64,000 nucleotides of DNA from Paenibacillus agilis. GTDB taxonomy: Bacteria > Bacillota > Bacilli > Paenibacillales > Paenibacillaceae. Numbering within the stretch: the first letter of the stretch is position 1; each line of letters begins with the position of its first letter. Position numbers and translations under genes: made by a program. The DNA lies in assembly GCF_007786455.1 (NCBI RefSeq), contig NZ_VNJK01000001.1, forward strand, positions 1,634,074 through 1,698,073, written 5' to 3'. Of this stretch, positions 27,287 to 35,945 are shown in pieces. The notes under the pieces were generated by a model, which was not told where the DNA came from, made no database searches, and worked only from the letters and a program-made list of their open reading frames with translations.

Positions 27287-27793
27287 ATGCTCATTCCTTA
27301 CAATCATATCATGCCGAACATTCATCAATCGGTATATGTTGCAGATGGAGCTAAAATAATTGGAGACGTAACGGTTGGAGCGCAGTCGACCATATGGTTT
27401 AATTCGGTACTGCGTGGGGATTTGGCACCTATTATCATCGGAGAATCCGCTAATATTCAAGATGGAGTCATCGGTCACGTTAATACTAATCAGCCGTTAA
27501 TTGTAGGCTCAGAAGTGTCTGTGGGACACGCGGCGATCATCCATGGTTGTACACTAGGCAAAGGTACATTAATCGGGATGGGGGCGATTGTACTGAACGG
27601 GGCTGACATCGGTGAATATGCTTTAATAGGGGCAGGATCGGTTGTAACCGAAAACAAATCAATCCCGGCCTATACTCTTTCCATCGGTTCACCGGCCCGA
27701 GTTATTCGAGAACTGACGGAGGAAGATTTACAACGTATGAAACGAACAGCCGAAAGCTATGTGGTGAAAGGAAAGGAATATAGGGGCTCTTAA
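27287..27793 (+). CDS. Gamma-carbonic-anhydrase-like hexapeptide-repeat protein
   Basis: A 168-residue left-handed beta-helix protein of the YrdA/PaaY type. Hexapeptide repeats run from about residue 15 to 130 (GDVTVGAQSTIWFNSVLRGD; IIGESANIQDGVIGHVN). The three metal His of the family are seen in GHVN, GHAAIIHG (two). The start follows GGAGGGGAAAGC. The family forms trimers with zinc or iron at the interfaces; carbonic anhydrase activity is not assured for this branch. Confidence 0.88.
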   Translation: MLIPYNHIMPNIHQSVYVADGAKIIGDVTVGAQSTIWFNSVLRGDLAPIIIGESANIQDGVIGHVNTNQPLIVGSEVSVGHAAIIHGCTLGKGTLIGMGAIVLNGADIGEYALIGAGSVVTENKSIPAYTLSIGSPARVIRELTEEDLQRMKRTAESYVVKGKEYRGS

Positions 27794-27817
27794 TCGTTAT
27801 GGTTGGAGGTGCATCCT

Positions 27818-27997
27818 ATGGACAAAATGAAAGTAACGTATGAAGCAATGCTAAGTCTGACTGCTGAAATGGTGTGGGACGAGGCGATAAAAAAGCATCG
27901 AACATTACGTATTTACGAAGAAATTGATAAAGCACTCGCAGCGGGGGATGAAAACACCTTTCATCAACTTACAAATGAGTTAAAAACGCTTCAATGA
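27818..27997 (+). CDS. IDEAL-domain small protein
   Basis: A 59-residue protein. ATG 27818 is chosen for GGAGGT seven bases upstream. The C-terminal half (IYEEIDKALAAGDENTFHQLTNELKTL) matches the IDEAL domain, a short helical module known from the end of B. subtilis YpiB. Here it is a stand-alone protein instead of a C-terminal domain. Function is unknown; the place near YpiF and QcrA is the same as YpiB in B. subtilis, which suggests a shortened YpiB. Confidence 0.7.
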   Translation: MDKMKVTYEAMLSLTAEMVWDEAIKKHRTLRIYEEIDKALAAGDENTFHQLTNELKTLQ

Positions 27998-28027
27998 AGA
28001 ACGCATTTTGCGGTTCTTCATTTTTTT
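27995..28027 (+). terminator. Terminator after the IDEAL gene
   Basis: TGAAGAACGC-ATTTT-GCGGTTCTTCA (one bulge) followed by seven T. Confidence 0.8.
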
Positions 28028-28081
28028 GTTTGAGGAGGTATAATGGAATAGGAACAAGTTGGCAATCGCGGAGGGGTAATC

Positions 28082-28540
28082 ATGAAATTTAGTGACTTGA
28101 CTAGAGAACAATGGACAGAGTGGAGACCGTACCTAGATACTTGCCTTTTACCGATTACAGGGTTAAATGGGCTTGAGTCTCCAGTGGAGGCTGCAGATCG
28201 ATTAGAAGAATTGAGAGATTGGTTAGAATTAGTCGAAACTCCTTTTCACGGTAGAGTTGTGACTTATCCTGCATATCATTATAGCAGCTATGGAATGAAC
28301 GATAATAAAGATACATTGGTCGCGATACAAGAAGTAGTAAGAATGGTGAAACGAATAGGCTTTAAATATGTCATTATTATGTCTTGTCAGCCTCACATTA
28401 CTAAAGAGAACCTGTCTGAGGCTGATTTAATAGTAACGCCATATTCGGTAAGGGTGGAAGAAGGGAAAAGTATAGCTGAAATGATAGAAATTCAAGTGAG
28501 CGAAATGTGGAATCAGTCACAATTCGATCACCAAATGTGA
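28082..28540 (+). CDS. ypiF: DUF2487 protein, YpiF-like
   Basis: A 152-residue soluble protein. It opens MKFSDLTREQWTEWRPYLDT and has a segment, YVIIMSCQPHITKENLSEAD, that with position fits the YpiF family beside the menaquinol:cytochrome c reductase genes. The ribosome site is GCGGAGGGGTAATC. The biochemical role is unknown. A promoter for qcrA lies just downstream, so this is not necessarily in the same transcript. Confidence 0.75.
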   Translation: MKFSDLTREQWTEWRPYLDTCLLPITGLNGLESPVEAADRLEELRDWLELVETPFHGRVVTYPAYHYSSYGMNDNKDTLVAIQEVVRMVKRIGFKYVIIMSCQPHITKENLSEADLIVTPYSVRVEEGKSIAEMIEIQVSEMWNQSQFDHQM

Positions 28541-28601
28541 CAAATTATCAACAATTATTGAAGTATTAATGGTTGATAGTTCCAATTAATCTGGTAAATT
28601 A

Positions 28602-28630
28602 TTGACGCTTACATAGTGCTGGGATATTAT
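28602..28630 (+). promoter_or_regulatory. Sigma-A promoter of qcrABC
   Basis: TTGACG at 28602-28607, a 17-nt spacer and TATTAT at 28625-28630, 75 bases before qcrA. Confidence 0.7.
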
Positions 28631-28704
28631 AGGGATGTCTTAGTTAGATGGTAATAAATCTCATAATTAGCTGTAACAACGGTTGGTAAAGGGGGTTAGA
28701 GAGG

Positions 28705-29241
28705 ATGAGTCAACCGCTTGAGAACAAGCAACCTCACAAACCGGCAACTCGTAAAGAAATGTCCCGTCGACAATTTCTTTCCTACACGCTAGGTGGGGCT
28801 GGCGCGTTTATGATGGGTGGAGCGGCACTACCAATGGTTCGCTTTGCTGTCGATCCTTTGCTTCAGGAAAAGGCTGGAGCCGAGTACATTAAGGTAGTAG
28901 AAGAGAGCAAATTGACCGCTGAACCGCAAGAATTTTCTTTTAAAAGATTGCAAGTTGATGGTTGGTATGAAAATGAAGCAAAGTTGAAAGCTTGGATTAC
29001 GAAGGATGAGAGTGGGATTTTAGCATTATCCCCAGTATGCAAGCATTTAGGCTGTACCGTTGGCTGGAATAATAGTGCCGCTCATAAAGACCAGTATTTT
29101 TGTCCGTGTCATGGAGCGTTTTACACTAAAGACGGCAAACAAATGGCAATCGCACGTGCTCCATTGGACGAATACGAGGTAAAAGTTGACAATGGTATTG
29201 TCTACTTAGGAGCAATAAAACCAAATACACGCGTGAAATAA
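28705..29241 (+). CDS. qcrA: Menaquinol:cytochrome c reductase, Rieske iron-sulfur subunit
   Basis: A 178-residue Rieske protein. Residues 21-50 carry a twin-arginine-like SRRQFLSYT and a hydrophobic anchor. The 2Fe-2S cluster is bound by CKHLGCTVGW and CPCHGAFY (two Cys and two His, plus the disulfide pair). It passes electrons from menaquinol to the cytochrome c domain of QcrC. The start follows AAAGGGGGTTAGAGAGG. It heads qcrA-qcrB-qcrC with 16-base gaps. Confidence 0.96.
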   Translation: MSQPLENKQPHKPATRKEMSRRQFLSYTLGGAGAFMMGGAALPMVRFAVDPLLQEKAGAEYIKVVEESKLTAEPQEFSFKRLQVDGWYENEAKLKAWITKDESGILALSPVCKHLGCTVGWNNSAAHKDQYFCPCHGAFYTKDGKQMAIARAPLDEYEVKVDNGIVYLGAIKPNTRVK

Positions 29242-29257
29242 GGAGGCGTAATGACAG

Positions 29258-29929
29258 ATGTTTAAAGGCGTTTACAACTGGATAGACGAACGTCTGGACA
29301 TCACGCCGATATGGCGTGATGTGGCCGATCATGAAGTGCCGGAGCACGTTAATCCTGCACATCATTTTTCAGCGTTTGTGTATTGCTTTGGTGGATTAAC
29401 ATTTTTCATCACCGTTATTCAAATTTTGTCGGGTATGTTTCTAACGATGAGTTATGTGCCAGATATTCAAAATGCATATTACAGCGTAGAATATTTACAA
29501 CAACGAGTTGCATTCGGTGGTATCGTTCGCGGAATGCATCACTGGGGAGCATCACTAGTAATTGTTATGATGTTCTTACATACACTCCGTGTTTTCTTCA
29601 CAGGTTCATACAAAGCTCCACGTGAGATGAACTGGGTAGTTGGTATGCTTATCTTCTTTGTCATGCTAGGACTCGGTTTCACAGGCTACTTACTTCCTTG
29701 GGACAACAAAGCTTATTTTGCAACAAAAGTTGGTATGGAGATTGCCGATACAGTTCCATATATCGGGCCATACTTAAAAGAATTAATGCAAGGCGGCGAA
29801 ATTGTTGGTGCGCAGACACTAACTAGATTTTTTGCTATACACGTTTTCTTCTTACCTGCAGCTCTACTAGGATTGTTAGGAGCACATTTCTTCATGATAC
29901 GCCGTCAAGGCATATCAGGACCGCTATAA
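29258..29929 (+). CDS. qcrB: Menaquinol:cytochrome c reductase, cytochrome b subunit
   Basis: A 223-residue cytochrome b6-type protein with four membrane helices. Haem-ligand His pairs are visible in GMHHWGASLVIVMMFLHTLRVFF and FFAIHVFFLPAALLGLLGAHFF. A Cys in VYCFGGL near residue 42 is the likely site for the covalent haem c of this family. It holds the quinol-oxidising site with the N-terminal half of QcrC, in the b6/subunit IV split arrangement. Confidence 0.95.
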   Translation: MFKGVYNWIDERLDITPIWRDVADHEVPEHVNPAHHFSAFVYCFGGLTFFITVIQILSGMFLTMSYVPDIQNAYYSVEYLQQRVAFGGIVRGMHHWGASLVIVMMFLHTLRVFFTGSYKAPREMNWVVGMLIFFVMLGLGFTGYLLPWDNKAYFATKVGMEIADTVPYIGPYLKELMQGGEIVGAQTLTRFFAIHVFFLPAALLGLLGAHFFMIRRQGISGPL

Positions 29930-29945
29930 GAGAGGGGGAGAAGAG

Positions 29946-30815
29946 ATGGCACATGGTTCTAAAGATGAAAAAGTCGTGTACGTCGGTGATTCTCGTGTCA
30001 AGAAGAAAAGTCATCAACCGCTTCAGCCGGACTATTCTTCTTATCCTGGCAAATCGGAAGCCTTCATTCCTAACTTTTTATTAAAAGAGTGGATGGTAGG
30101 CGCGGTTGTACTTGTTGGATTTCTTGTTTTAACCATTTCGGAGGCTCCTCCGTTAGGTTATCCAGCTGATCCAAACAATACCGCATTTATTCCGATCCCT
30201 GACTGGTATTTCTTATTTTTATATCAATTGCTTAAGTATCCATATGCTGCTGGTGATTATGTAATTATCGGTACTGTTCTTATACCAGGTATTGCATTTG
30301 GTGGTTTAATGCTTGCTCCGTTTTTGGATACTGGCAAGGAGCGCCGCTTCTATAAACGTCCAATCGCATCGTGGCTTATGCTTGTGTCTTTGGCTGCTTG
30401 TGTCTATTTGACTGTAGTTTCATGGGACGCATACCAGCATGAGCTTGAAGTGATGAAGATTGAACCGGAACATCATAAGCGTGCTCGTGAAGCAGAGAAG
30501 AATGCGCTTGCAGGTAAGCCTTACAATCATCCGAAGCCTAACGATTCGGTTGCATTAGTAGCTGCTGATGATCCAGCTATGGAAACGTATAAGAAAGCGA
30601 CTTGTATCGCGTGTCATGGTGGGGAACTTGAAGGTGGTGGAGCTCCTTCCTTGCTCGGCGTAGGAGATCGTTTATCGAAAGAAGAAATTTTGACCGTTAT
30701 TAAAGATGGTCGTGGCGCGATGCCAGCGATGCTGGATACAGCGACTAAAGCAGGTGTAACAGAAGAAGAGTTAGATAAGCTGGCTGACTGGCTTGCGAAG
30801 CAGAAGAAAGAGTAG
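29946..30815 (+). CDS. qcrC: Menaquinol:cytochrome c reductase, subunit IV-cytochrome c fusion
   Basis: A 289-residue fusion. Residues 30-160 form the subunit IV part with three membrane segments (EWMVGAVVLVGFLVL; PDWYFLFLYQLLKYP, the PxWY motif of the quinol site). Residues 205-289 are a cytochrome c domain: haem attachment CIACHGG and the distal Met in GRGAMPAML. It ends LADWLAKQKKE. Ribosome site GAGAGGGGGAGAAG. Electrons leave to a cytochrome c oxidase coded elsewhere. Confidence 0.95.
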   Translation: MAHGSKDEKVVYVGDSRVKKKSHQPLQPDYSSYPGKSEAFIPNFLLKEWMVGAVVLVGFLVLTISEAPPLGYPADPNNTAFIPIPDWYFLFLYQLLKYPYAAGDYVIIGTVLIPGIAFGGLMLAPFLDTGKERRFYKRPIASWLMLVSLAACVYLTVVSWDAYQHELEVMKIEPEHHKRAREAEKNALAGKPYNHPKPNDSVALVAADDPAMETYKKATCIACHGGELEGGGAPSLLGVGDRLSKEEILTVIKDGRGAMPAMLDTATKAGVTEEELDKLADWLAKQKKE

Positions 30816-30834
30816 TAGAAATATCCAAAATGCA

Positions 30835-30863
30835 GGCCTGATCGCAATCTTGCGGTCAGGCTT
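30835..30863 (+). terminator. Terminator after qcrC
   Basis: GCCTGATCGCAA-TC-TTGCGGTCAGGC, 12 bp with one wobble, followed by TTTCT. Confidence 0.75.
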
Positions 30864-30896
30864 TCTACGATCATTTCGACTGTTTGGAGGAGTAAT

Positions 30897-31547
30897 ATGG
30901 CACATCCTATAGGTAATCAAGCTCTTCTCACGAATCGCTGGGTATTGTGGGCGTTGTTCTGGTCAAATGCATTAGGTACAATTTATGGGTATTATTGGTA
31001 CAAAGAACAACTTATTTACACGTGGATGGATCTTCCGAAATGGCAGATTGTATTCGTGCCAGACAGTCCTACAGCAAGTTTGTTTTTCACAATATCTCTT
31101 CTTTTCTTATTATTTCCTCCCAAAGGTACAAGTGTTGTTTTACTTGCATTCAGGGGAATTATCGAGGCTTTAGCTGTGGTTACTTCAATAAAATATGGGA
31201 TTTGGGCGTGCGTAATGATCTTTAGCGCTACCTACCAAGGACAGGACATGCTCTGGCAGGACTGGATGTTAATCTCTTCTCACTTGGCTATGGCGATCGA
31301 GGCACTATTGTATGCGAAATGGTTCCGTTATGGGGCGATAAGCATTATGGTTGCAGCAACTTGGACGTGGCTAAATGATGCCGTTGATTACATGTTTGGT
31401 GTATTTCCTAGTTTATCTCAAGTATTAATGGATGACTTGACCGCGATTTGCATCTTTACATTTATACTTACAGGTCTTAGTGTTGCAGCAGCGCGATTGG
31501 CAATTATGGAGAAACAAACTTCTTTAAAGATAGTTCGATGGTTTTAA
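30897..31547 (+). CDS. ypjA: DUF1405 membrane protein, YpjA-like
   Basis: A 216-residue protein with about six hydrophobic segments, starting behind TTGGAGGAGTAAT. NRWVLWALFWSNALGTIYGYYWY at the N-terminus and WTWLNDAVDYMFGVFP near the end match DUF1405. Location after qcrC is the same as in B. subtilis. No function is known. Confidence 0.82.
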   Translation: MAHPIGNQALLTNRWVLWALFWSNALGTIYGYYWYKEQLIYTWMDLPKWQIVFVPDSPTASLFFTISLLFLLFPPKGTSVVLLAFRGIIEALAVVTSIKYGIWACVMIFSATYQGQDMLWQDWMLISSHLAMAIEALLYAKWFRYGAISIMVAATWTWLNDAVDYMFGVFPSLSQVLMDDLTAICIFTFILTGLSVAAARLAIMEKQTSLKIVRWF

Positions 31548-31577
31548 ATATACATATCGCACATGCGGAGGAACGAA

Positions 31578-32333
31578 ATGAATCATAACTTACAAGAATA
31601 TGCAGATGTAATCCGATATGACGAAGAGAATAAAGGTACTTACGAACTGGCAACTATTTTGAAAATGTGTAAATTGTCAGAAGGTCCTGTGTTGGATGCG
31701 GCAACAGGTACAGGTAGAATTGCAATACCTTTAGCACAGGAAGGGTATGACGTTGTAGGAGTTGATCTTCATCAAGGGATGCTGGATCATGCTGCTCAAA
31801 AGTCTGCTGAGCTAAATTTGGATATTGCTTGGCAACAAGCTGACTGTGAAGAATTGCCCGGGGACAATAAATTTCAGCTCGTTTCCATGGTGGGAAATGC
31901 ATTTCAACATTTTCTAACAAATGATTCACAAAGTCGGTTGCTGCAATCTTTTCATCGAGTGCTGAAGCCAGGAGGCATTTGTATATTTGACACGAGATTC
32001 CCGTTGGCCGATGAGATCTTTCAGCCAGATGAGCTGCTCGTTGATCATAAATACACATGCGCAGATGGTCGAGTATGTGAAGTTGCTTATCAGAGCAGCT
32101 ATGATGCGGTTAGTCAAATTCAACGGTACAAAACGGTTAGAACCTACTATGTAAATGATCAGATGGATAGTGAGGATACAACCTATATTGATTTACGTTA
32201 TACATTCCCGCAGGAATTGGTCCGTCTGATGGACGCTAGTGGATTTGAACTGCTTCATATGTGGGGCGGGTGGAAAGAGCAACCTTTGACAGGGAAATCG
32301 ATTAGTATTGTGATTGCTGCAAGAAAAAGATAG
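31578..32333 (+). CDS. Class I SAM-dependent methyltransferase
   Basis: A 251-residue methyltransferase. ATG 31578 has GCGGAGGAACG in front; ATG 31563 does not. VLDAATGTGRIAIPLAQEG is motif I, VVGVDLHQGML motif II, and ADCEELPGDNKFQLVSMV motif III. The last third (TYYVNDQMDSEDTTYIDLRYTF) is beta-rich, as in methyltransferase_25-type small-molecule enzymes. The substrate is unknown. It interrupts the ypjA-ypjB order of B. subtilis. Confidence 0.85.
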   Translation: MNHNLQEYADVIRYDEENKGTYELATILKMCKLSEGPVLDAATGTGRIAIPLAQEGYDVVGVDLHQGMLDHAAQKSAELNLDIAWQQADCEELPGDNKFQLVSMVGNAFQHFLTNDSQSRLLQSFHRVLKPGGICIFDTRFPLADEIFQPDELLVDHKYTCADGRVCEVAYQSSYDAVSQIQRYKTVRTYYVNDQMDSEDTTYIDLRYTFPQELVRLMDASGFELLHMWGGWKEQPLTGKSISIVIAARKR

Positions 32334-32398
32334 TTGTCTGCTTGAATTGTTCTACATTTGTCTTCTTCCCCATAGGTTAATGAAGGGGAGGGGTGTAC

Positions 32399-33229
32399 AT
32401 GCATGCACTGCGTATCGTTATCTGTTTCGTACTTGTATGGGCCATAATGTCCATGCCTCCGTACGTACAAGCTGCCGTTAATAAACAATCGGATGTAAAC
32501 ATCCTGAATTGGAAAGAGGCTGACAGGCTTGCTGCAGCAATGTATAAAGATAGCGTGAATGGAAACATGACAAATATTCATGCCAATATGAAAAGTTTCA
32601 CCACGGTATTATCAGCACCAGGCATGTTCGATCATATGACCTACGAGCAAATGAAGGCGATTACCGATAGTGTGATCCGCTTTAAGCAGACGCTGGTTGC
32701 TGCAAAACAAGATGAACAGCAACTTGAACGAGCGGCTGCTCGATTACGGTTAGTCATTGATGCTGTTACGCATGAACAGGATGCGATGTGGCGGCAGTAT
32801 GCAGCAGTTATCATGGATGAGATGAAGCAGATGGCTGAGGCGAAATCTGCTGTTGTATGGAAGCAGGTATCCTTACAATGGCTGGAACATATGGACAGGT
32901 TGCTACCTGCTGCTTCCGTTGATCGTCCTACAGAAGTAATTGAAATGGCATCTTCTATGATTGCGCTTGTGAATAAGGGCATACGTGATGAAGTGAAGCA
33001 TGAAGATGTACAGCGAGCTTTAAAAGATTATGAATCCATCATATTAGATAACTTGTTTGGATCAACGAAGGATTTAGAGACGATTGCACCTATTGTAGAG
33101 GAACCGATTCCGATGCAAGTGCTAATATGGTTAGGGTGCATTGTTACGGTTACGTTAGCGTATGTGGCGTATCAAAAGTATCGCTATGATCGAGATGGTA
33201 TTCATAATAGCCCTTGGGATTCGTTATAA
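32399..33229 (+). CDS. ypjB: Sporulation-associated protein YpjB
   Basis: A 276-residue protein. ATG 32399 follows AAGGGGAGGGGTGTAC. It has a signal-type N-terminus (LRIVICFVLVWAIMSMPPYVQAA), a long helical extracytoplasmic part (residues 30-230) and a C-terminal membrane segment (VLIWLGCIVTVTLAYVAYQKY). This topology and the qcr-ypjA-ypjB location fit the SpoYpjB family. In B. subtilis it is under sporulation control but its role is unclear. Confidence 0.8.
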   Translation: MHALRIVICFVLVWAIMSMPPYVQAAVNKQSDVNILNWKEADRLAAAMYKDSVNGNMTNIHANMKSFTTVLSAPGMFDHMTYEQMKAITDSVIRFKQTLVAAKQDEQQLERAAARLRLVIDAVTHEQDAMWRQYAAVIMDEMKQMAEAKSAVVWKQVSLQWLEHMDRLLPAASVDRPTEVIEMASSMIALVNKGIRDEVKHEDVQRALKDYESIILDNLFGSTKDLETIAPIVEEPIPMQVLIWLGCIVTVTLAYVAYQKYRYDRDGIHNSPWDSL

Positions 33230-33240
33230 AATGAAATGTA

Positions 33241-33273
33241 AGATGACTTCTGGAAGCAGAAGTCATCTTTTTT
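33241..33273 (+). terminator. Terminator after ypjB
   Basis: AGATGACTTCT-GGAAGC-AGAAGTCATCT, a perfect 11-bp stem, and six T. Confidence 0.88.
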
Positions 33274-33435
33274 ATTATTTAACGATAATAGCCTTGCTAA
33301 CATGCTTCAATCCTGCACAGCAACAATAAATGGGCTTAAAAAGCATTTGTTTTCCATGATGCTTTGCGATAACATATTAGCTATATTAGGCATCGTGCAG
33401 GCATACAACATGTGCATGTACAGAAAGGATTGACC

Positions 33436-33843
33436 ATGTCGGAACATCAACGCCCTTTTTCATTAGAAAATCTTCGCGATAAGCCACTGGCTGAAATGCA
33501 GCGCGAAGTCGATCAATACATATCCCAGTTTAAAGAAGGATACTTCAGTCCATTAGCAATGCTTGCTAGATTGACGGAGGAAGCAGGAGAATTAGCTCGT
33601 GAGGTGAATCATTTCTATGGCGAGAAACCGAAGAAATCCTCAGAAGCTGATAATTCCATTGAAATGGAGCTAGGGGATGTTCTCTTTATTCTAATATGCT
33701 TTTCCAACTCCTTAGGAATTGATTTGACAGAAGCTCACGATAAAGTAATGAATAAATTCAACACACGTGATGCGGATCGATGGACTCGAATTAAACAATC
33801 ATCGAACGTTGAACATGCCGATAACGGAAAGGTTGATGAATAG
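33436..33843 (+). CDS. MazG-family nucleotide pyrophosphohydrolase
   Basis: A 135-residue all-alpha NTP pyrophosphohydrolase, ATG 33436 behind GAAAGGATTGACC. The metal-binding motif is LTEEAGELAREV (ExxE) and ELGDVLFILIC (ExxD). The family hydrolyses NTPs, possibly damaged ones, to NMP and PPi. It corresponds to YpjD of B. subtilis in size and position before dapB. Its stop codon overlaps the GTG start of dapB. Confidence 0.88.
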   Translation: MSEHQRPFSLENLRDKPLAEMQREVDQYISQFKEGYFSPLAMLARLTEEAGELAREVNHFYGEKPKKSSEADNSIEMELGDVLFILICFSNSLGIDLTEAHDKVMNKFNTRDADRWTRIKQSSNVEHADNGKVDE

Positions 33844-34643
33844 TGAAAAAGATAAGAGTTGCTGTAACGGGAGCGGGTGGCCGCATGGGCCGCGAAGTTG
33901 TTAAAATGGTTCTAGAAGATGATACACTTGAACTAGCAGCAGCAATTGATAGATCTTCTGGTGCTATAGATGCTGCACAACTAGTTGGTTTGCCAGCAAG
34001 TGGTGTTATCGTGACAAATGATTTGGAACGAGCATTGGAACAGACAAGCCCGGATGTGCTTGTTGATTTTACTACTCCGCATGTAGTCATGGATAATACA
34101 TTGCTTGCTATTCGATATGGTGTAAGGCCTGTAGTAGGGGCAACTGGATTTACGACAGAACAGATTGAAGAGCTGCAGCAAATGTGCAGAGAGAAGAAGC
34201 TTGGAGGCTTAATTGCACCTAACTTCTCTATTGGAGCAATTTTAATGATGAAATTCGCTCAGCAGGCATCGAAGTATTTCCCAGATCTCGAAATTATCGA
34301 GTATCATGGTGATCAGAAGCTGGATGCACCATCAGGTACAGCTGTTAAAACGGCAGAATTGATCTCTCAAGTTCGTAAAGAGCACCGCCAGGGCAATCCG
34401 AACGAAGAGGAGACAATTGATGGAGCACGCGGTGGATACTACAATGGATTCCGAATTCACAGTGTTCGTTTACCTGGTGTGTTTGCACAACAAGAAGTTA
34501 TTTTCGGTGGTTATGGCCAATCATTAAAAATACGTCATGATTCATATGAGCGTGCAGGCTATATGCCTGGAGTTAATGTAGCTGTAAAGAAAGTCATGGA
34601 AATAGAAGAATTAATTTATGGTTTTGAGCACATGATGGACTAA
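33843..34643 (+). CDS. dapB: 4-hydroxy-tetrahydrodipicolinate reductase
   Basis: A 266-residue NAD(P)H enzyme of lysine and diaminopimelate synthesis. VAVTGAGGRMGREVVKMV is the nucleotide-binding loop; EIIEYHGDQKLDAPSGTAVK holds the catalytic His and Lys. The start is GTG 33843, sharing a base with the MazG stop. Downstream mgsA, bshB1, bshA, cca and birA keep the B. subtilis order. Confidence 0.96.
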   Translation: MKKIRVAVTGAGGRMGREVVKMVLEDDTLELAAAIDRSSGAIDAAQLVGLPASGVIVTNDLERALEQTSPDVLVDFTTPHVVMDNTLLAIRYGVRPVVGATGFTTEQIEELQQMCREKKLGGLIAPNFSIGAILMMKFAQQASKYFPDLEIIEYHGDQKLDAPSGTAVKTAELISQVRKEHRQGNPNEEETIDGARGGYYNGFRIHSVRLPGVFAQQEVIFGGYGQSLKIRHDSYERAGYMPGVNVAVKKVMEIEELIYGFEHMMD

Positions 34644-34716
34644 TAGACTTTTTCGATTCATGCAGTTCATGGTATTCAAACTTGTATACATCGCAGATAG
34701 ACGGAGGTAATTAACT

Positions 34717-35142
34717 ATGCTAAACATCGCATTCATTTCGCATGATCGCAAAAAAGATGAAATGGTCAACTTTGTAATTGCTTACGAATATGTATTTCAA
34801 GGTCATACACTTTATTCAACGGGTACGACAGGAAGTCGTATTATGGCAGCTACGAGTTTAGATATTCATCGTTTCCAGTCTGGACCACTCGGTGGAGATC
34901 AACAGATTGGTGCCTTGGTTGCTGAAAATGAGATGGATCTTATTATTTTCTTGCGTGATCCGCTCATGGCGCAACCACACGAGCCAGATATAATCGCGCT
35001 GCTTCGTCTATGCGATGTGCAAGGTATACCGGTAGCGACCAATATTGCTACTGCAGAGCTGCTCGTACGTGCATTAGAACGCGGAGATTTTGCTTGGCGA
35101 GAGCTAACTGATAAATATAAACCGGGAGTAGATGAAGCTTAA
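34717..35142 (+). CDS. mgsA: Methylglyoxal synthase
   Basis: A 141-residue enzyme that turns dihydroxyacetone phosphate into methylglyoxal, a bypass of lower glycolysis. [25 protein letters not shown] (phosphate loop) and [19 protein letters not shown] (catalytic Asp) are all present. Start behind GACGGAGGTAATTAAC. Its stop codon abuts bshB1. Methylglyoxal is detoxified with bacillithiol, whose genes follow. Confidence 0.96.
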   Translation: MLNIAFISHDRKKDEMVNFVIAYEYVFQGHTLYSTGTTGSRIMAATSLDIHRFQSGPLGGDQQIGALVAENEMDLIIFLRDPLMAQPHEPDIIALLRLCDVQGIPVATNIATAELLVRALERGDFAWRELTDKYKPGVDEA

Positions 35143-35852
35143 TGAATCAGGTGGATTTATTGGCATTCGGAGCTCATCCTGATGATGTAGAAATTGGGAT
35201 GGGTGGTACACTGGCCAAGCATCAGCAAGCAGGCTTTAGCATCGGTATCGTGGATATGACGTATGCCGAGATGTCCTCTAATGGAACGGTAGATATACGT
35301 CAACAGGAAGCGAAGGCAGCTGATGTAGCGCTGGGGGTGTCCTTTCGTTTGAATTTGGGGTTGCCGGATCGGGGATTGAAGCTAGATAAGTCGCATGTTG
35401 ATGAAGTTGTCAAAGCGATTCGAACCTATAGGCCTCGTATTGTATTTGTACCGTATTGGGAAGATAGGCATCCTGACCATGTCATGTGCAGCCGTATCGT
35501 CCAAGAAGCACTGTTTAACGCAAAGCTGCGCCGGTATATGCCGGAGTTGGCTGCGCATCAGCCTGAACACGTATATTTTTATTTCATTAACGACTTAGCA
35601 CCAGCTGATCTTATCGTCGATGTAACCGATGTTTATGATCGGAAGCAGGCAGCTCTCCATGCATATCAGTCCCAGTTCTTAAGTGAAAAAAGTGGAGAAG
35701 ATATCGTACCGACTCCTTTAAATCAAGGATACGTAGAACGGGTTGCTGCTCGCGATGCGCTTATAGGACAGGCAAGAGGAATTGTGTATGCAGAAGGTTT
35801 TATTTATAAGGGTCCTTATCATGTTGCATATTTGTTAGAACGGGAATCATAA
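35142..35852 (+). CDS. bshB1: Bacillithiol biosynthesis deacetylase BshB1
   Basis: A 236-residue zinc deacetylase of the LmbE family. LAFGAHPDDVEIGMGGTL gives the first zinc ligands (HxxD) and RHPDHVMCSRIVQE the third His. It removes the acetyl group from GlcNAc-malate, the second step of bacillithiol synthesis. It overlaps mgsA by one base and is followed by bshA. Confidence 0.93.
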   Translation: MNQVDLLAFGAHPDDVEIGMGGTLAKHQQAGFSIGIVDMTYAEMSSNGTVDIRQQEAKAADVALGVSFRLNLGLPDRGLKLDKSHVDEVVKAIRTYRPRIVFVPYWEDRHPDHVMCSRIVQEALFNAKLRRYMPELAAHQPEHVYFYFINDLAPADLIVDVTDVYDRKQAALHAYQSQFLSEKSGEDIVPTPLNQGYVERVAARDALIGQARGIVYAEGFIYKGPYHVAYLLERES

Positions 35853-35945
35853 ATACGTAAATATAACGAAGGCATATAATCCTTCATTGATGCAGCAGCA
35901 GGAAACCGTTGTTGTAAAGAGCAGCAGTGTAAGGGAGGTCAGAGT

